In this document: in pieces, positions 6,848 to 19,504 of the stretch
Layout: each line of letters starts with the position of its first letter
How positions within the stretch are numbered: the first letter of the stretch is position 1
DNA from: Gammaproteobacteria bacterium
Lineage (GTDB): Bacteria > Pseudomonadota > Gammaproteobacteria > Pseudomonadales > Azotimanducaceae
Direction: 5' to 3'
Length of the DNA stretch: 32,983 bases
Assembly: GCA_007694905.1 (NCBI GenBank)
Contig: REEU01000209.1
Span: forward strand, 1 to 32,983
Translations under genes and position numbers: made by a program
The notes under the pieces: generated by a model
The model's database searches: none
The model's input: the letters and a program-made list of their open reading frames with translations, nothing else
Told to the model about the DNA's origin: nothing

Positions 6848-9800
6848 GCGGTCTGCACTCCTGCCGGGCGGCGGAGTTTCTCCTGCAGATCGGAGAACAG
6901 TGTGAACACCACCGGCACCACCAGCAGCGTGAGGAACGTGGAGGTGGCCAGGCCCGCGGCCACGGACACACCAAGTGGCATGCGTGCCTCACCGCCGGCG
7001 CCGAACCCGAGTGCGATGGGCATGATGCCAAGAATCGTCGACACCGCCGTCATCAGCACCGGCCGGAAGCGGGCTTCCGCCGCCTCCTGCGCGGCCACCA
7101 TCGGCGTTCGCCCGCGACCGATCAGCACGTTGGTGTAGTCCACCAGCATGATGCCGTTCTTCGCCACCAGACCGAGCAGCATGATCAGGCCGATGAAGGC
7201 GAAGACGTTCAGCGGCAAACCCAGGACCCAAAGCGCCCCGAATGCACCCACCATGGCCAGCGGCAGCGCCATGATGATGGTCAGCGGATGCAGGAACGAT
7301 TCGAACTGCGCCGCCAGGATCAGGAAGATGAACACCACCGAGAACGCGACGGCGAGACTGAGGTAGTAAAACGATTCTTCGAAGGCCTGGGATTGTCCCG
7401 CCATTTCCCAGTCGGCCCCGGACGGCAAGGTCCGTCCCAGGTACCCTTCGAGACCAGAGATGGCATCGCCCAGCGCCACGCCGGGCGGCACCTGCGCCGA
7501 TATCGTGGCCGACCGGATCCGGTTGTAGCGCTGGATCTGACTCGGCCCGATGGATTCTTCGATCTCCACCAGTCCGTCCAGCGCGAGCAGCTGTCCGTTC
7601 GCACGTACGTAGAGATCCCGCAGAGCGGCCGGGACCATCTCGCCGCGCCCGACGATGTCGGTGCGGACGTCGTAGCGCTTGCCATCCACCTCGATCTTGG
7701 AAATCTCGACGCCACCGAACATCAGCCGCAGGGTCTCGGAGATGTCCGCCGCGGACACACCGAGGCGCGACGCCCGGTCCCGATCGACGATCACCTCCAC
7801 CTGCGGGTTGTTCAACTCCAGGTCCGTGCGCACGCCGACGTAGGTCTCCGGCCGGTCCTGCATCCAGGCCATCAGGGCTTCCTGCCGCGTTGCCAGCTCT
7901 TCGATGTCAGGATGCTGCAGCACCACCTCGATGGGATCGCCCTGCATGCCGCCCTGCGACGCTTCCGCCACGAACGCGCGGCCGCCGGGAATGCGATCGA
8001 GACGTGCACGTAAATCCTGCATCACCTCCACCTGATGGCGCTCGCGGTCGTGGCGCGGCGTCATGGTGACGAAGGCCTGGCCGCGGTTCGGCCGGCCCAC
8101 GCCACCCGGCCCGAGGCCAATGCCCACAAACTGATGACTGACCTCGGGGAGGTCAGCGAGCTCGCGCTCGAGTTCCCGCGCGAAGGCATCCGTCTCCGAC
8201 AGCGTCGACCCTTGCGGCGTCTCGAACATGACGACGAAGCCAGCGCGATCCTGCACCGGCGCGAACTCCTTCGAGACCAGGGTCAGCGCCACCATGCCGA
8301 TCGCGAACGCCAGCACGCCCCCGAGTACGGTGAGCAGGCGATGGCGCAACGCCCAGGCAAGCAGTGCCCGATAGCCGCGTTCGAGACCGGTGAACAGGCG
8401 CTCGGACAGCTGCCAGAGGCGACCATGCTGCGTGGGCACCCGAAGGACGTGCGCACAGAGCATGGGCGTGAGGGTCAGTGCCACCAATGTCGAAGCGAAC
8501 ACCGTGACGGCCACGGTGACCCCGAACTCGAGAAAGAAGCGGCCGATGATGCCGCCGGTGAACGCCACCGGCAGGAACACGGCCCCCAGCGCGAGGCTGT
8601 TGGCAATGTTGGGGAACGCCACCTCCGTCGTCCCGACGCGTGCGGCGGGCTCCGCATCGGCGCCGTTCTCCATGTGCAGGTAGGCGCGTTCGAGCACGAT
8701 GATGGCGTCATCGATGACGATACCGATAACGAGAATCAGCGCGAGCATTGTGAGCACGTTGATGCTGAATCCGAGCGCACTGATGATGGCCAGCGCCGTC
8801 AGCAGCGAGGTGGGGATGGCGAGCACCGTGACGATGGTGCCCCGTACGCTGCGTAGAAAGAACAGCACCACCAGCATCACCAGGATCGTCGCCATGACCA
8901 CGGTGAACAGCAGATCGTTGATGCTCTCGTCGATGAACTCCGATGCATCGGTTCCGATGTGGTACTCGAGCCCTGGCGGGAAGTCCGGGGCAAGCTCCGT
9001 CAGGCGCTCGCGCAGGGCCCGCGCCAGCGCCACCGTGTTGGCGTCGGACTGCCTGATGACGCCCATGGCCACCGTCGGTTCGCCGGAAAAGCGGCCGCGC
9101 TGCCGGTCATTGGCGACCCCGTCGATGGCCTCGCCGACGTCACCGAGCCGGACGAGATTGTCGTCGCGCTGGGCCACCACCAGCTGGTTGAACGGCTCCG
9201 CGCTGGTGAACTGGCCCCGGGTCTGAATCAGGAATTCGCGCCGCGTGCCTTCCACCCGCCCCGATGGGGTGTCCACGTTGCCGGCCTGGATCGCGCTCAC
9301 CACTTCCTGGGCGGTGACACCATGAGCGGCCAGACGCGCCGGATCGAGGCGGATCCGCACTGCGTACTCCCGCATGCCGCCGATCAGGATCTGGCCCACG
9401 CCGCGCACCGTTTCCATGCGCTGCTTGAGCGTGTTGTCGATGTAGTCGGTGAGGCGGACCTCGTCCCAACGGTGGTCACCGGTGAGCGAGATCCACATGA
9501 TCGGCTGGGCATCGGCCTCGAGTTTGCGCACCACCGGCGACTCGACGTCGCTCGGCAGGAGTTGCCGCGCCCGCTCCACCGCGTCGCGCACATCCTGGGC
9601 CGCCACGTCGATGTCCCGCCACAACTCGAATTCGGCGACGATGGTTCCAAGCTCCTCCTGTGCCGTCGAGCGCAGCGTACGCAGCCCCTCGATGGTGTTG
9701 ATCTCACCTTCGAGCGGCTCGAGGACCTCCGACTCCACGACACCGGGGGCCGCACCCGGCAGCGGAATGGTCACGCTGACGATGGGGAAATCCACGTCCG

Positions 9801-9909
9801 GGTTTTCCTGCACCGGCATCTGCATGAAGCCATAGACGCCGAAGATGCCGAACACCAGGAACATCACCACGGTGAGTACCGGGCGGCGGATGCAGAACGA
9901 CCAGATCAC
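6844..9909 (-). CDS. RND efflux transporter, HAE1-like inner-membrane pump
   Basis: 1021 residues, the usual length for a proton-driven RND drug exporter. An N-terminal membrane helix begins at about residue 10 (PVLTVVMFLVFGIFGVYGFM), followed by a large periplasmic porter loop, a helix bundle including GIVIDDAII with the proton-relay aspartates D400 and D401, a second loop and a closing helix bundle. The opening PVQENPDVDFPIVSVTIPLPGA and the IDG..A.....G.P.V.M.V wording are typical of multidrug (HAE1) rather than metal (CzcA) pumps. Start is GTG, overlapping the stop of the membrane fusion gene by four bases. No outer-membrane TolC-like gene is adjacent, so it probably borrows one encoded elsewhere. 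Confidence 0.95.
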   Translation of the reverse strand: MIWSFCIRRPVLTVVMFLVFGIFGVYGFMQMPVQENPDVDFPIVSVTIPLPGAAPGVVESEVLEPLEGEINTIEGLRTLRSTAQEELGTIVAEFELWRDIDVAAQDVRDAVERARQLLPSDVESPVVRKLEADAQPIMWISLTGDHRWDEVRLTDYIDNTLKQRMETVRGVGQILIGGMREYAVRIRLDPARLAAHGVTAQEVVSAIQAGNVDTPSGRVEGTRREFLIQTRGQFTSAEPFNQLVVAQRDDNLVRLGDVGEAIDGVANDRQRGRFSGEPTVAMGVIRQSDANTVALARALRERLTELAPDFPPGLEYHIGTDASEFIDESINDLLFTVVMATILVMLVVLFFLRSVRGTIVTVLAIPTSLLTALAIISALGFSINVLTMLALILVIGIVIDDAIIVLERAYLHMENGADAEPAARVGTTEVAFPNIANSLALGAVFLPVAFTGGIIGRFFLEFGVTVAVTVFASTLVALTLTPMLCAHVLRVPTQHGRLWQLSERLFTGLERGYRALLAWALRHRLLTVLGGVLAFAIGMVALTLVSKEFAPVQDRAGFVVMFETPQGSTLSETDAFARELERELADLPEVSHQFVGIGLGPGGVGRPNRGQAFVTMTPRHDRERHQVEVMQDLRARLDRIPGGRAFVAEASQGGMQGDPIEVVLQHPDIEELATRQEALMAWMQDRPETYVGVRTDLELNNPQVEVIVDRDRASRLGVSAADISETLRLMFGGVEISKIEVDGKRYDVRTDIVGRGEMVPAALRDLYVRANGQLLALDGLVEIEESIGPSQIQRYNRIRSATISAQVPPGVALGDAISGLEGYLGRTLPSGADWEMAGQSQAFEESFYYLSLAVAFSVVFIFLILAAQFESFLHPLTIIMALPLAMVGAFGALWVLGLPLNVFAFIGLIMLLGLVAKNGIMLVDYTNVLIGRGRTPMVAAQEAAEARFRPVLMTAVSTILGIMPIALGFGAGGEARMPLGVSVAAGLATSTFLTLLVVPVVFTLFSDLQEKLRRPAGVQTA

Positions 9910-11006
9910 GAGGTGCCTCCCTCCGCCGGCGGCTCGAGCACGATGACCCGCTGCCCGTCATCGAGACGCTGGTGGCCCTGGCGCACCACGCGCTCACCTG
10001 GTTCGACCCCGGAGACGACCTCCACCACATCACCCTGGCGCAGGCCCGTCTCGATCTCCCGCGCCACAGCCCGGTCGTCTTCGACCACGTAGACCATGTA
10101 GCCCTCGCGGGTGGCCACCAGCGATTCCGCCGAGATCACCGGCCGCTGCTCCCGCCGCGCCAGCGTGACATCGGCACTGACGAAGGAACCCGGGCGCAGT
10201 GCCCGGTCCTCGTTGGGCACCTGCGCCTTGACGAGCAGCGTCCGCGAAGCCTCGTCCACCGCGGGACTTAAGAACGTGATCTCAACTTCGAAGCTGGCAT
10301 TCGGATCCGCGACGGTGCGCAGCGTCACGCGCTGTCCGGCAGCGAGGCGGCCGAGATAACGCTCAGGCAGATTGAAACTCGCCTCCAGGGGCGCCACCTG
10401 ATAGAGCGTGGCCAGCGCTTCGCCCACCGCCACATAGGCGCCCCGATCGACCAGCCGTTCGGACACCGCACCGGCAAACGGCGCATGGATTCGGATGTCC
10501 GCCAGCTGCGCCTCGATTAGCGCCAGCTCCGCCTGCAGCCGGTCCCGCTCCGCTTCAGCACCCTCCTGCTCGGCCCGGGCCTGATCGAGGGCCTCCTCGG
10601 AACTGAGATCACGCCGCCGAAGCTCTTCCTGCCGCTGCAGCTGCCGGTTGGCATCCGTCAGCCGCACCGTTGCTGACCGCAGCGCCGCAGCCCGCGCGGC
10701 GCGCTGCTGTTCGAGCTTTTCGGCATCGAGTTCGAACAGCAGCTTGCCGTCTTCCACTTCGCTGCCTTCCTGGAAGTGCACGGCCCGCACGCGCGCCGCC
10801 ACCTCCGGACGCAGGACCACCCGCTCGATGGCGCGCAGGCTGCCGAAGCCGCGGACGGTATCTTCGAGATCGAGGGTCAGCACCGCCTCGACATCCACCG
10901 TCACCGCCGGCCGCTCCCGCGGCGCGTCGTACTCCTGCTCACAGGCAGCGAGCAGGAGTACGACCGCCAGCGTCATCAGAACCCGTTCGAAGCTGCGTCT
11001 GGTCAC
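9906..11006 (-). CDS. RND periplasmic adaptor (membrane fusion) lipoprotein
   Basis: 366 residues. The N-terminus is a lipoprotein signal (VLMTLAVVLLLAACEQE) with lipobox Cys22, so the adaptor is anchored in the inner membrane facing the periplasm. The order is barrel-sandwich half-motif (LRPEVAARVRAVHFQEGSEV), a long alpha-hairpin coiled coil (about residues 95-165, rich in Glu, Arg, Gln), second lipoyl half (IHAPFAGAVSERLVDRGAYV), beta-barrel and membrane-proximal domain. It links the pump to an outer-membrane channel. The GTG start overlaps the tetR stop by four bases. A perfect 15-bp inverted repeat flanks the lipobox codons (see 10926-10964). Confidence 0.93.
   Translation of the reverse strand: MTRRSFERVLMTLAVVLLLAACEQEYDAPRERPAVTVDVEAVLTLDLEDTVRGFGSLRAIERVVLRPEVAARVRAVHFQEGSEVEDGKLLFELDAEKLEQQRAARAAALRSATVRLTDANRQLQRQEELRRRDLSSEEALDQARAEQEGAEAERDRLQAELALIEAQLADIRIHAPFAGAVSERLVDRGAYVAVGEALATLYQVAPLEASFNLPERYLGRLAAGQRVTLRTVADPNASFEVEITFLSPAVDEASRTLLVKAQVPNEDRALRPGSFVSADVTLARREQRPVISAESLVATREGYMVYVVEDDRAVAREIETGLRQGDVVEVVSGVEPGERVVRQGHQRLDDGQRVIVLEPPAEGGTS
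10926..10964. repeat. Perfect 15-bp inverted repeat with 9-nt loop inside a coding region
   Basis: GTCGTACTCCTGCTC (10926-10940) and its exact reverse complement (10950-10964) flank ACAGGCAGC. It covers codons 15-27 of the adaptor gene, with the lipobox Ala-Ala-Cys codons in the loop. The mRNA would fold into a very stable hairpin about 40 nt after the start codon. Confidence 0.85.
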
Positions 11007-11632
11007 GAATAGGGCTCCGTCAGAATGCCGTGAAAAATGACGTCGAGAATCTCGTCCGCGCGGCTTGCAAAACTGCGGCGGCGCTGGACGAAGTGATCGG
11101 TGAAGATCGTCCCGTAAAGCGCATGACTGACAACGTCGAGAACGGTATCGACCTTCATGCGCCGCACGCGACCATCTCGTATAAGGCCCGCCACCAGCTT
11201 CCGCCAGGGATCGATGTTGGCGTCACGGTGCTCGAAGTACGTTGGCTTGGGCCGGTCCTTGAACTCAGCGCGCTCCTGGATGAGCAGTTCGAGCACCTCC
11301 GGGTGAGCGTCGAAGAACGCCAGGTAGCGGCGGACAGAAGCGGCGATCGCCTCTACCGGATCCTCGATCTCGTCGATCCCGGCAGTGACGCTGAGCGTGA
11401 GCCGGCGCATGCCGTTGTCGACCGTGGCGAGGAACAGCGCCTCCTTGCTCGGATAGCGTCGGTACACCGTACCCTTGCCGACGCCGAGGGCATCAGCGAT
11501 CCACTGCACGTCGGTCTGCCGGAAGCCGTGCTCGGCGAAGATCTTCGTCGCGGCCTCGAGCAGCGCGTCCTCACGCTGGGCCTGCGCAACGGGATCACGC
11601 GGGCGACCCCGAGGCCGGCTCGATGTGGTCAT
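11003..11632 (-). CDS. TetR-family transcriptional repressor of the RND operon
   Basis: 209 residues. The N-terminal HTH is clear: ALLEAATKIFAEHGFRQTDV, then IADALGVGKGTVYRRYPSKE, followed by a helical ligand-binding domain. The ATG at 11632 has AGGAG seven bases upstream; an in-frame codon 57 bp further up has no ribosome site. It is the first gene of a run in which each junction overlaps by four bases (GTGA, GTGA, ATGA), so it is cotranscribed with the adaptor and pump, an arrangement that suggests autoregulation and induction by pump substrates. The divergent palindrome at 11827-11854 is the likely binding site. Confidence 0.92.
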   Translation of the reverse strand: MTTSSRPRGRPRDPVAQAQREDALLEAATKIFAEHGFRQTDVQWIADALGVGKGTVYRRYPSKEALFLATVDNGMRRLTLSVTAGIDEIEDPVEAIAASVRRYLAFFDAHPEVLELLIQERAEFKDRPKPTYFEHRDANIDPWRKLVAGLIRDGRVRRMKVDTVLDVVSHALYGTIFTDHFVQRRRSFASRADEILDVIFHGILTEPYS

Positions 11633-11826
11633 GCATAAGCTCCTGACAGATCGGTCACTGCCGCATGGCTCCAGATGCCAATCGCCCAAGAGCCACTCCG
11701 TGCGATCGGATCGGAGTGCTTCGCGCCGCGGCTACCGGGGAGACGCCCTGTCGATGCGCTCGACGCGCACAGGTACGTCAACCAGCTGTCCAGCGTGCCT
11801 GTGACGCAGGCGCTGGAGCGTGCCAT

Positions 11827-11854
11827 TTAACGGACGGGCGCGTCCGTCCGCTAA
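11827..11854. promoter_or_regulatory. 28-bp near-perfect palindrome, candidate TetR operator
   Basis: Arms read TTAnCGGACGGnCGCG and its complement, with three symmetric mismatch pairs in 28 bp. It is about 195 bp upstream of the tetR start and about 190 bp upstream of the divergent aminotransferase start. Length and symmetry suit a TetR-type dimer or dimer-of-dimers. Control of tetR and the pump is inferred. Confidence 0.6.
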
Positions 11855-11932
11855 TCTTCTCGGTCCCACCCGCTCAGGTCAAACGCGCGGGAAGCGACCG
11901 AGGATCAGCGCCCACTCGACGTGGACCCCAAT

Positions 11933-11948
11933 GTCAGATCATGCTGAC
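11933..11948. promoter_or_regulatory. Short inverted repeat upstream of the aminotransferase gene
   Basis: GTCAG and CTGAC separated by ATCATG, about 95 bp before the ornithine aminotransferase start. It could be a small operator, but a repeat of this size can be chance. Confidence 0.25.
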
Positions 11949-12042
11949 CTTGCTTATGCCGCCGGGACGCACCGGCGGGGCGCCTTGACCCACGGTGCCC
12001 AGCATTGCTGTAGTCGAATGGCAGCTATCCGGGAGTCCCGAC

Positions 12043-13266
12043 ATGGCCACGCAGCAACGATCCACCGCGCAGCTGATCGAGATCGAGTCCCGTCTCGGCG
12101 CGCACAACTACCACCCACTCGACGTGGTGCTCACGCGCGGCGAAGGCGTCTGGGTGTGGGACGTCGACGGCAAGCCCTACCTCGATTGCCTCTCCGCCTA
12201 CTCCGCGGTGAACCAGGGCCATTGCCACCCCGTCATCCGTCAGGCGCTCGTGGAGCAATCGCAACGTCTCACCCTCACCTCGCGCGCATTTCGCAACGAC
12301 CAGCTGCCGCTGTTCTACGAGGAAATCTGCGCGCTGACGCGGTCCCACAAGGTGCTGCCCATGAACAGCGGCGCCGAGGCGGTGGAGACGGCGATCAAGG
12401 CGGTGCGCAAATGGGGCTACGAAGAAAAGAACATCGCCGAGAACGCCGCGGAAATCATCGTCTGCGAAAACGGCTTCCATGGCCGCACCATCACCATCGT
12501 CGGCTTCAGCACCGACCCGGTGGCCCGCGCCGGCTTCGGACCCTTCGCGCCCGGATTCCGCTGCGTGCCCTATGGCGATGCCGCGGCGCTCGAAGCCGCG
12601 ATCACCCCGAACACGGTGGCCTGCCTCATCGAACCGATCCAGGGCGAGGCCGGCGTCATCATCCCGCCCGATGGCTACCTGCGCGCCGTCCGCGAGATCT
12701 GCACCCGCAGCGGCATCATGCTGGTGCTCGACGAGATCCAGACCGGACTCGGGCGCACCGGCAAGCTGTTCGCCGAGGAACACGAGGGCATCGAGGCCGA
12801 TGTCACGCTGGTGGGCAAGGCCCTGTCTGGCGGCTTCTATCCCATGTCGGCGGTGCTCTCGAACACGGAAGTACTCGGCGTCCTCAAGCCCGGCAACCAC
12901 GGCAGCACGTTCGGCGGCAATCCGCTCGCCTGCGCGGTGGCCCGCGCTGCGCTCAAGGTCCTGATCGAGGAAGGCATGATCGACAACTCGCGGGTGCAGG
13001 GCGACTACCTGCTAGAGGGCCTGCGATCACTGCGTCATGCGCAGATCAGGGAGGTGCGCGGCCGCGGCCTCATGCTCGCCATCGAGTTCGATTCTGCGGG
13101 CGAAGGCGCGCGCGCCTACAGCGAAGCCCTGATGCAGGCCGGCGTGTTGTGCAAGGAAACCCACACCCACACGCTGCGCCTGGCCCCGCCCCTGGTCATC
13201 ACCCGCACCGAGGTGGACTGGCTCCTCCAGACCATCACCGACGTGTTCGAACAACGGCCCGCATAG
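12043..13266 (+). CDS. rocD: Ornithine--oxo-acid aminotransferase (class III, PLP-dependent)
   Basis: 407 residues, the usual length of ornithine delta-aminotransferase, which moves the delta-amino group of ornithine to 2-oxoglutarate to give glutamate semialdehyde (arginine and ornithine catabolism, proline supply). Seen: [18 protein letters not shown] near the N-terminus, the [19 protein letters not shown] cofactor loop, [27 protein letters not shown] and the PLP lysine K259 in [20 protein letters not shown] and the SGG-YP context favour ornithine over other class III substrates. ATG 12043 has GGGAG seven bases upstream; an in-frame start 48 bp earlier has none. No arginine-pathway partner is adjacent. 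The gene symbol rests on family resemblance. Confidence 0.9.
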   Translation: MATQQRSTAQLIEIESRLGAHNYHPLDVVLTRGEGVWVWDVDGKPYLDCLSAYSAVNQGHCHPVIRQALVEQSQRLTLTSRAFRNDQLPLFYEEICALTRSHKVLPMNSGAEAVETAIKAVRKWGYEEKNIAENAAEIIVCENGFHGRTITIVGFSTDPVARAGFGPFAPGFRCVPYGDAAALEAAITPNTVACLIEPIQGEAGVIIPPDGYLRAVREICTRSGIMLVLDEIQTGLGRTGKLFAEEHEGIEADVTLVGKALSGGFYPMSAVLSNTEVLGVLKPGNHGSTFGGNPLACAVARAALKVLIEEGMIDNSRVQGDYLLEGLRSLRHAQIREVRGRGLMLAIEFDSAGEGARAYSEALMQAGVLCKETHTHTLRLAPPLVITRTEVDWLLQTITDVFEQRPA

Positions 13267-13291
13267 ACGTCCCCGAAAATTAGGGAAAATT

Positions 13292-13376
13292 GGGGTCCGA
13301 CCAATTCAACCTGCTGATTTCAAGAGCATTTACGCAAGCGTTGCTCAAAGTCCCAGGGGGCGATTGGGGTCAGACC
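13292..13376 (-). repeat. GGTCNGACCCC repeats, copies d and e
   Basis: Copy d (core 13292-13302) continues to about 13357 and shares about 65 bases with 19441-19502, including ATTCAACCTGCTGATT and GCAAGCGTTGCTCAAAG. Copy e has its core GGGGTCAGACC at 13366-13376, directly after. The shared part includes the bases that, at 19491, form the stop codon and last codons of the FAD oxidoreductase gene. Confidence 0.8.
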
Positions 13377-13503
13377 AACCCAACTTCATGATCTCAAAAG
13401 GATCAAGAGACTTAGAACACGGTTTACTGAAACTTAGAGGCAGGTTTTTGGGGGAAGAAAACAAGCGCCGAAAGGTGAGATAAATCTTTTCACATTTATA
13501 CGC

Positions 13504-14196
13504 TTATCGTTGTTTATCTTGGTCTGACCCCAGCGACGCGACGCTGTCAGCATGCAGTGGCATGAGCTCATCAGCGGGAGCAGGGTCCTGCTCTGCGAAA
13601 TCCGGATAGAGCTCCCGGGTACAACCCGGGCAGATACTGTGCGAGAAATCAGCCTCCGAGTGCGCCCTCACATAGCTCTCGACCTGGTGCCAATAGCCGT
13701 CATCGTCCCGGATCTTCTTGCAGCTCGCGCAGATCGGCACGATCCCACGCAACGTCCTGATCTGCGCCTGGGCATGTTCGAGTTCATGCACGCGCGCCGC
13801 CAGGGCATGCTGCATCGCGAGTAGACGTTGGCCCACCGCGATGCGTGCCTGCAATTCACCAGGATGAAAGGGCTTGGTCAGGTAGTCATCGGCACCTGCA
13901 TCTAGCCCCCGGACGACATCGAACTTCTCATCTCTACCCGTAAGCAGGACAAGATAGAACGCCTGCGCATGGTTCAGACCCCGACAACGTCGTATGACCT
14001 CCGGGCCATCGAGCCCCGGCATCATCCAGTCGAGAATGGCCAATGGCGGCGCATCGTCCCCTCCTAGGACCCGCCAGGCGTCATCGCCGTTCGTAACTTC
14101 GACGACATCATGCCCAGTTGCGCGAAGCACTCCGGCCAACAGCGTTCTCGACGTCACTTCGTCATCCGCGATGAGAATCCGCTTATCCCTGCTCAA
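13504..14196 (-). CDS. Response regulator with receiver domain and C-terminal Cys4 module
   Basis: 230 residues. The receiver domain is complete: acidic pair in LIADDE, phospho-acceptor D56 in LAILDWMMPGLDG, and Lys in DDYLTKPF. A short coiled coil (ALAARVHELEHAQAQIRTLR) leads to a module with CASCKKIRDDDGYWHQVESY and HSICPGC, a Cys2-Cys2 arrangement seen at the end of many response regulators. Its function is unknown; a zinc site is inferred. There is no DNA-binding or enzymatic output domain. The preferred start is TTG with GGAGGG just upstream (14203-14208). It begins 28 bp after the hybrid kinase stop, so the two are one operon. The last nine or so residues are encoded by a repeat and may replace the native end. 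Confidence 0.85.
   Translation of the reverse strand: MSRDKRILIADDEVTSRTLLAGVLRATGHDVVEVTNGDDAWRVLGGDDAPPLAILDWMMPGLDGPEVIRRCRGLNHAQAFYLVLLTGRDEKFDVVRGLDAGADDYLTKPFHPGELQARIAVGQRLLAMQHALAARVHELEHAQAQIRTLRGIVPICASCKKIRDDDGYWHQVESYVRAHSEADFSHSICPGCTRELYPDFAEQDPAPADELMPLHADSVASLGSDQDKQR
13521..13531 (+). repeat. GGTCNGACCCC repeat, copy f, inside the end of a coding sequence
   Basis: GGTCTGACCCC preceded by CTT, as at 3535. Read on the minus strand it encodes part of the last residues (LGSDQDKQR, stop) of the response regulator at 13504-14196. Confidence 0.7.
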
Positions 14197-14224
14197 TCCA
14201 CTCCCTCCGTGAAATCGCCATGCC

Positions 14225-18718
<4,494 letters not shown>

Positions 18719-18864
18719 ACTTCCGATTCCTTAAAGCCTGCCGGCAACAGCAGAACCGATCACCGCGAACTCAGCCATCGCGCTGTCGTTATCGACCCGA
18801 TGCCGGAATACTTGAAGATGGCGCAGATTGGATCTGCCGGCACAGCACCCATGAGGTTCCCTGA

Positions 18865-19266
18865 TCACCAAATCAGGTTGAGTTTGCGCAGCTCGTCCAG
18901 AAAGCGCTGCTTCGCGATTGGCTTGACCAGGAAACTGTCGCAGCGTGAAACAATGGCCTGCTCGACGTTGGCCTTGTCAGAGAGCGCGGTTGTCATGACG
19001 ACCTTGGAATGGCGCGGAGTTCGAGAGCCCGCGGCTGCAGAGCGTTCCGCCTCACGGATCTCCTGCAGCGCCTGCTGACCATCGAGCTCCGGCATCATGA
19101 CGTCGAGACAGATCAGATCGTAGGGCTCGCCGGTGGAGAGTGCCGCATCGACGGCCTCGACTGCCTCTCGTCCGTTGACCGCAACGTGGGAAGGACCATA
19201 TCCCTTCAGGTATTCCTGCAGCAGGATGCGACTGGTCAGGTCGTCCTCAACGATGAGCGACTTCAT
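18865..19266 (-). CDS. Single-domain response regulator (CheY-like)
   Basis: 133 residues forming one receiver domain: SLIVEDDLTSRILLQEYL, phospho-acceptor D55 in LICLDVMMPELDGQQ, the Thr pair in VVMTTALSD, and Lys in FLVKPIAK. No output domain. It probably passes or receives phosphate with the hybrid kinase whose gene starts 146 bp downstream, for example through the kinase's Hpt domain. The start is the ATG at 19266, where the receiver fold begins; the frame is open further upstream, but that part encodes a piece of an unrelated DUF411 protein. The ribosome site is weak. Confidence 0.88.
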   Translation of the reverse strand: MKSLIVEDDLTSRILLQEYLKGYGPSHVAVNGREAVEAVDAALSTGEPYDLICLDVMMPELDGQQALQEIREAERSAAAGSRTPRHSKVVMTTALSDKANVEQAIVSRCDSFLVKPIAKQRFLDELRKLNLIW

Positions 19267-19350
19267 AATGAGTCCGTTGGACAGCAAGGCCGAAGGAAAA
19301 GATAGACGATCCGACCAAGAGCTGCCGCCGACAGGCAGGAACCAGGAACC

Positions 19351-19434
19351 ACCGAGCGCAGCAGGCCGTTCAGCGAGGAGCCGCCGAAGGGCATCTGACG
19401 GAACGTGTCCTTCCGCCAGGTAGCCGCCGATCAA
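19351..19434 (-). pseudogene. Fragment of a DUF411 protein gene
   Basis: Twenty-eight codons read IGGYLAEGHVPSDALRRLLA and then ERPAALG, matching IGGYLVEGHVPADAVRRLLA and EQPDALG of the complete DUF411 gene at 29824-30363 (aligned part about 29962-30042). The fragment begins at the edge of a GGTCNGACC repeat (19441-19449) and loses similarity after the Gly. It runs in frame into the response regulator but is not part of it. Confidence 0.75.
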
Positions 19435-19440
19435 AATCGT

Positions 19441-19504
19441 GGTCGGACCTATTCAACCTGCTGATTCAAAGGCATCTGCGCAAGCGTTGCTCAAAGCCCC
19501 AGGC
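19441..19504 (-). repeat. GGTCNGACC repeat, copy g, with extended 3' unit
   Basis: Core GGTCGGACC at 19441-19449, then ATTCAACCTGCTGATTC and CGCAAGCGTTGCTCAAAG, nearly the same as 13292-13357. It separates the DUF411 fragment from the FAD oxidoreductase gene and overlaps the latter's stop codon. GCAA-CGC-TTGC can form a small hairpin. Confidence 0.8.

Noticed and set aside
6844-9909. Long plus-strand frames opposite the RND pump, such as 8035-8856 and 8959-10092.
   Set aside because: They mirror the GC-biased codons of the pump gene, are rich in Arg, His, Gly and Asp without domain character, and the pump itself is unmistakable.
13292-13320. GTTGAAT (minus strand) in the repeats fits the GTTRRRY core of integron attC sites, and the repeats follow gene ends.
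   Set aside because: No matching RYYYAAC/GTTRRRY pair with an imperfect inverted structure bounds the unit, copies occur in both orientations far apart, and no integrase is present.
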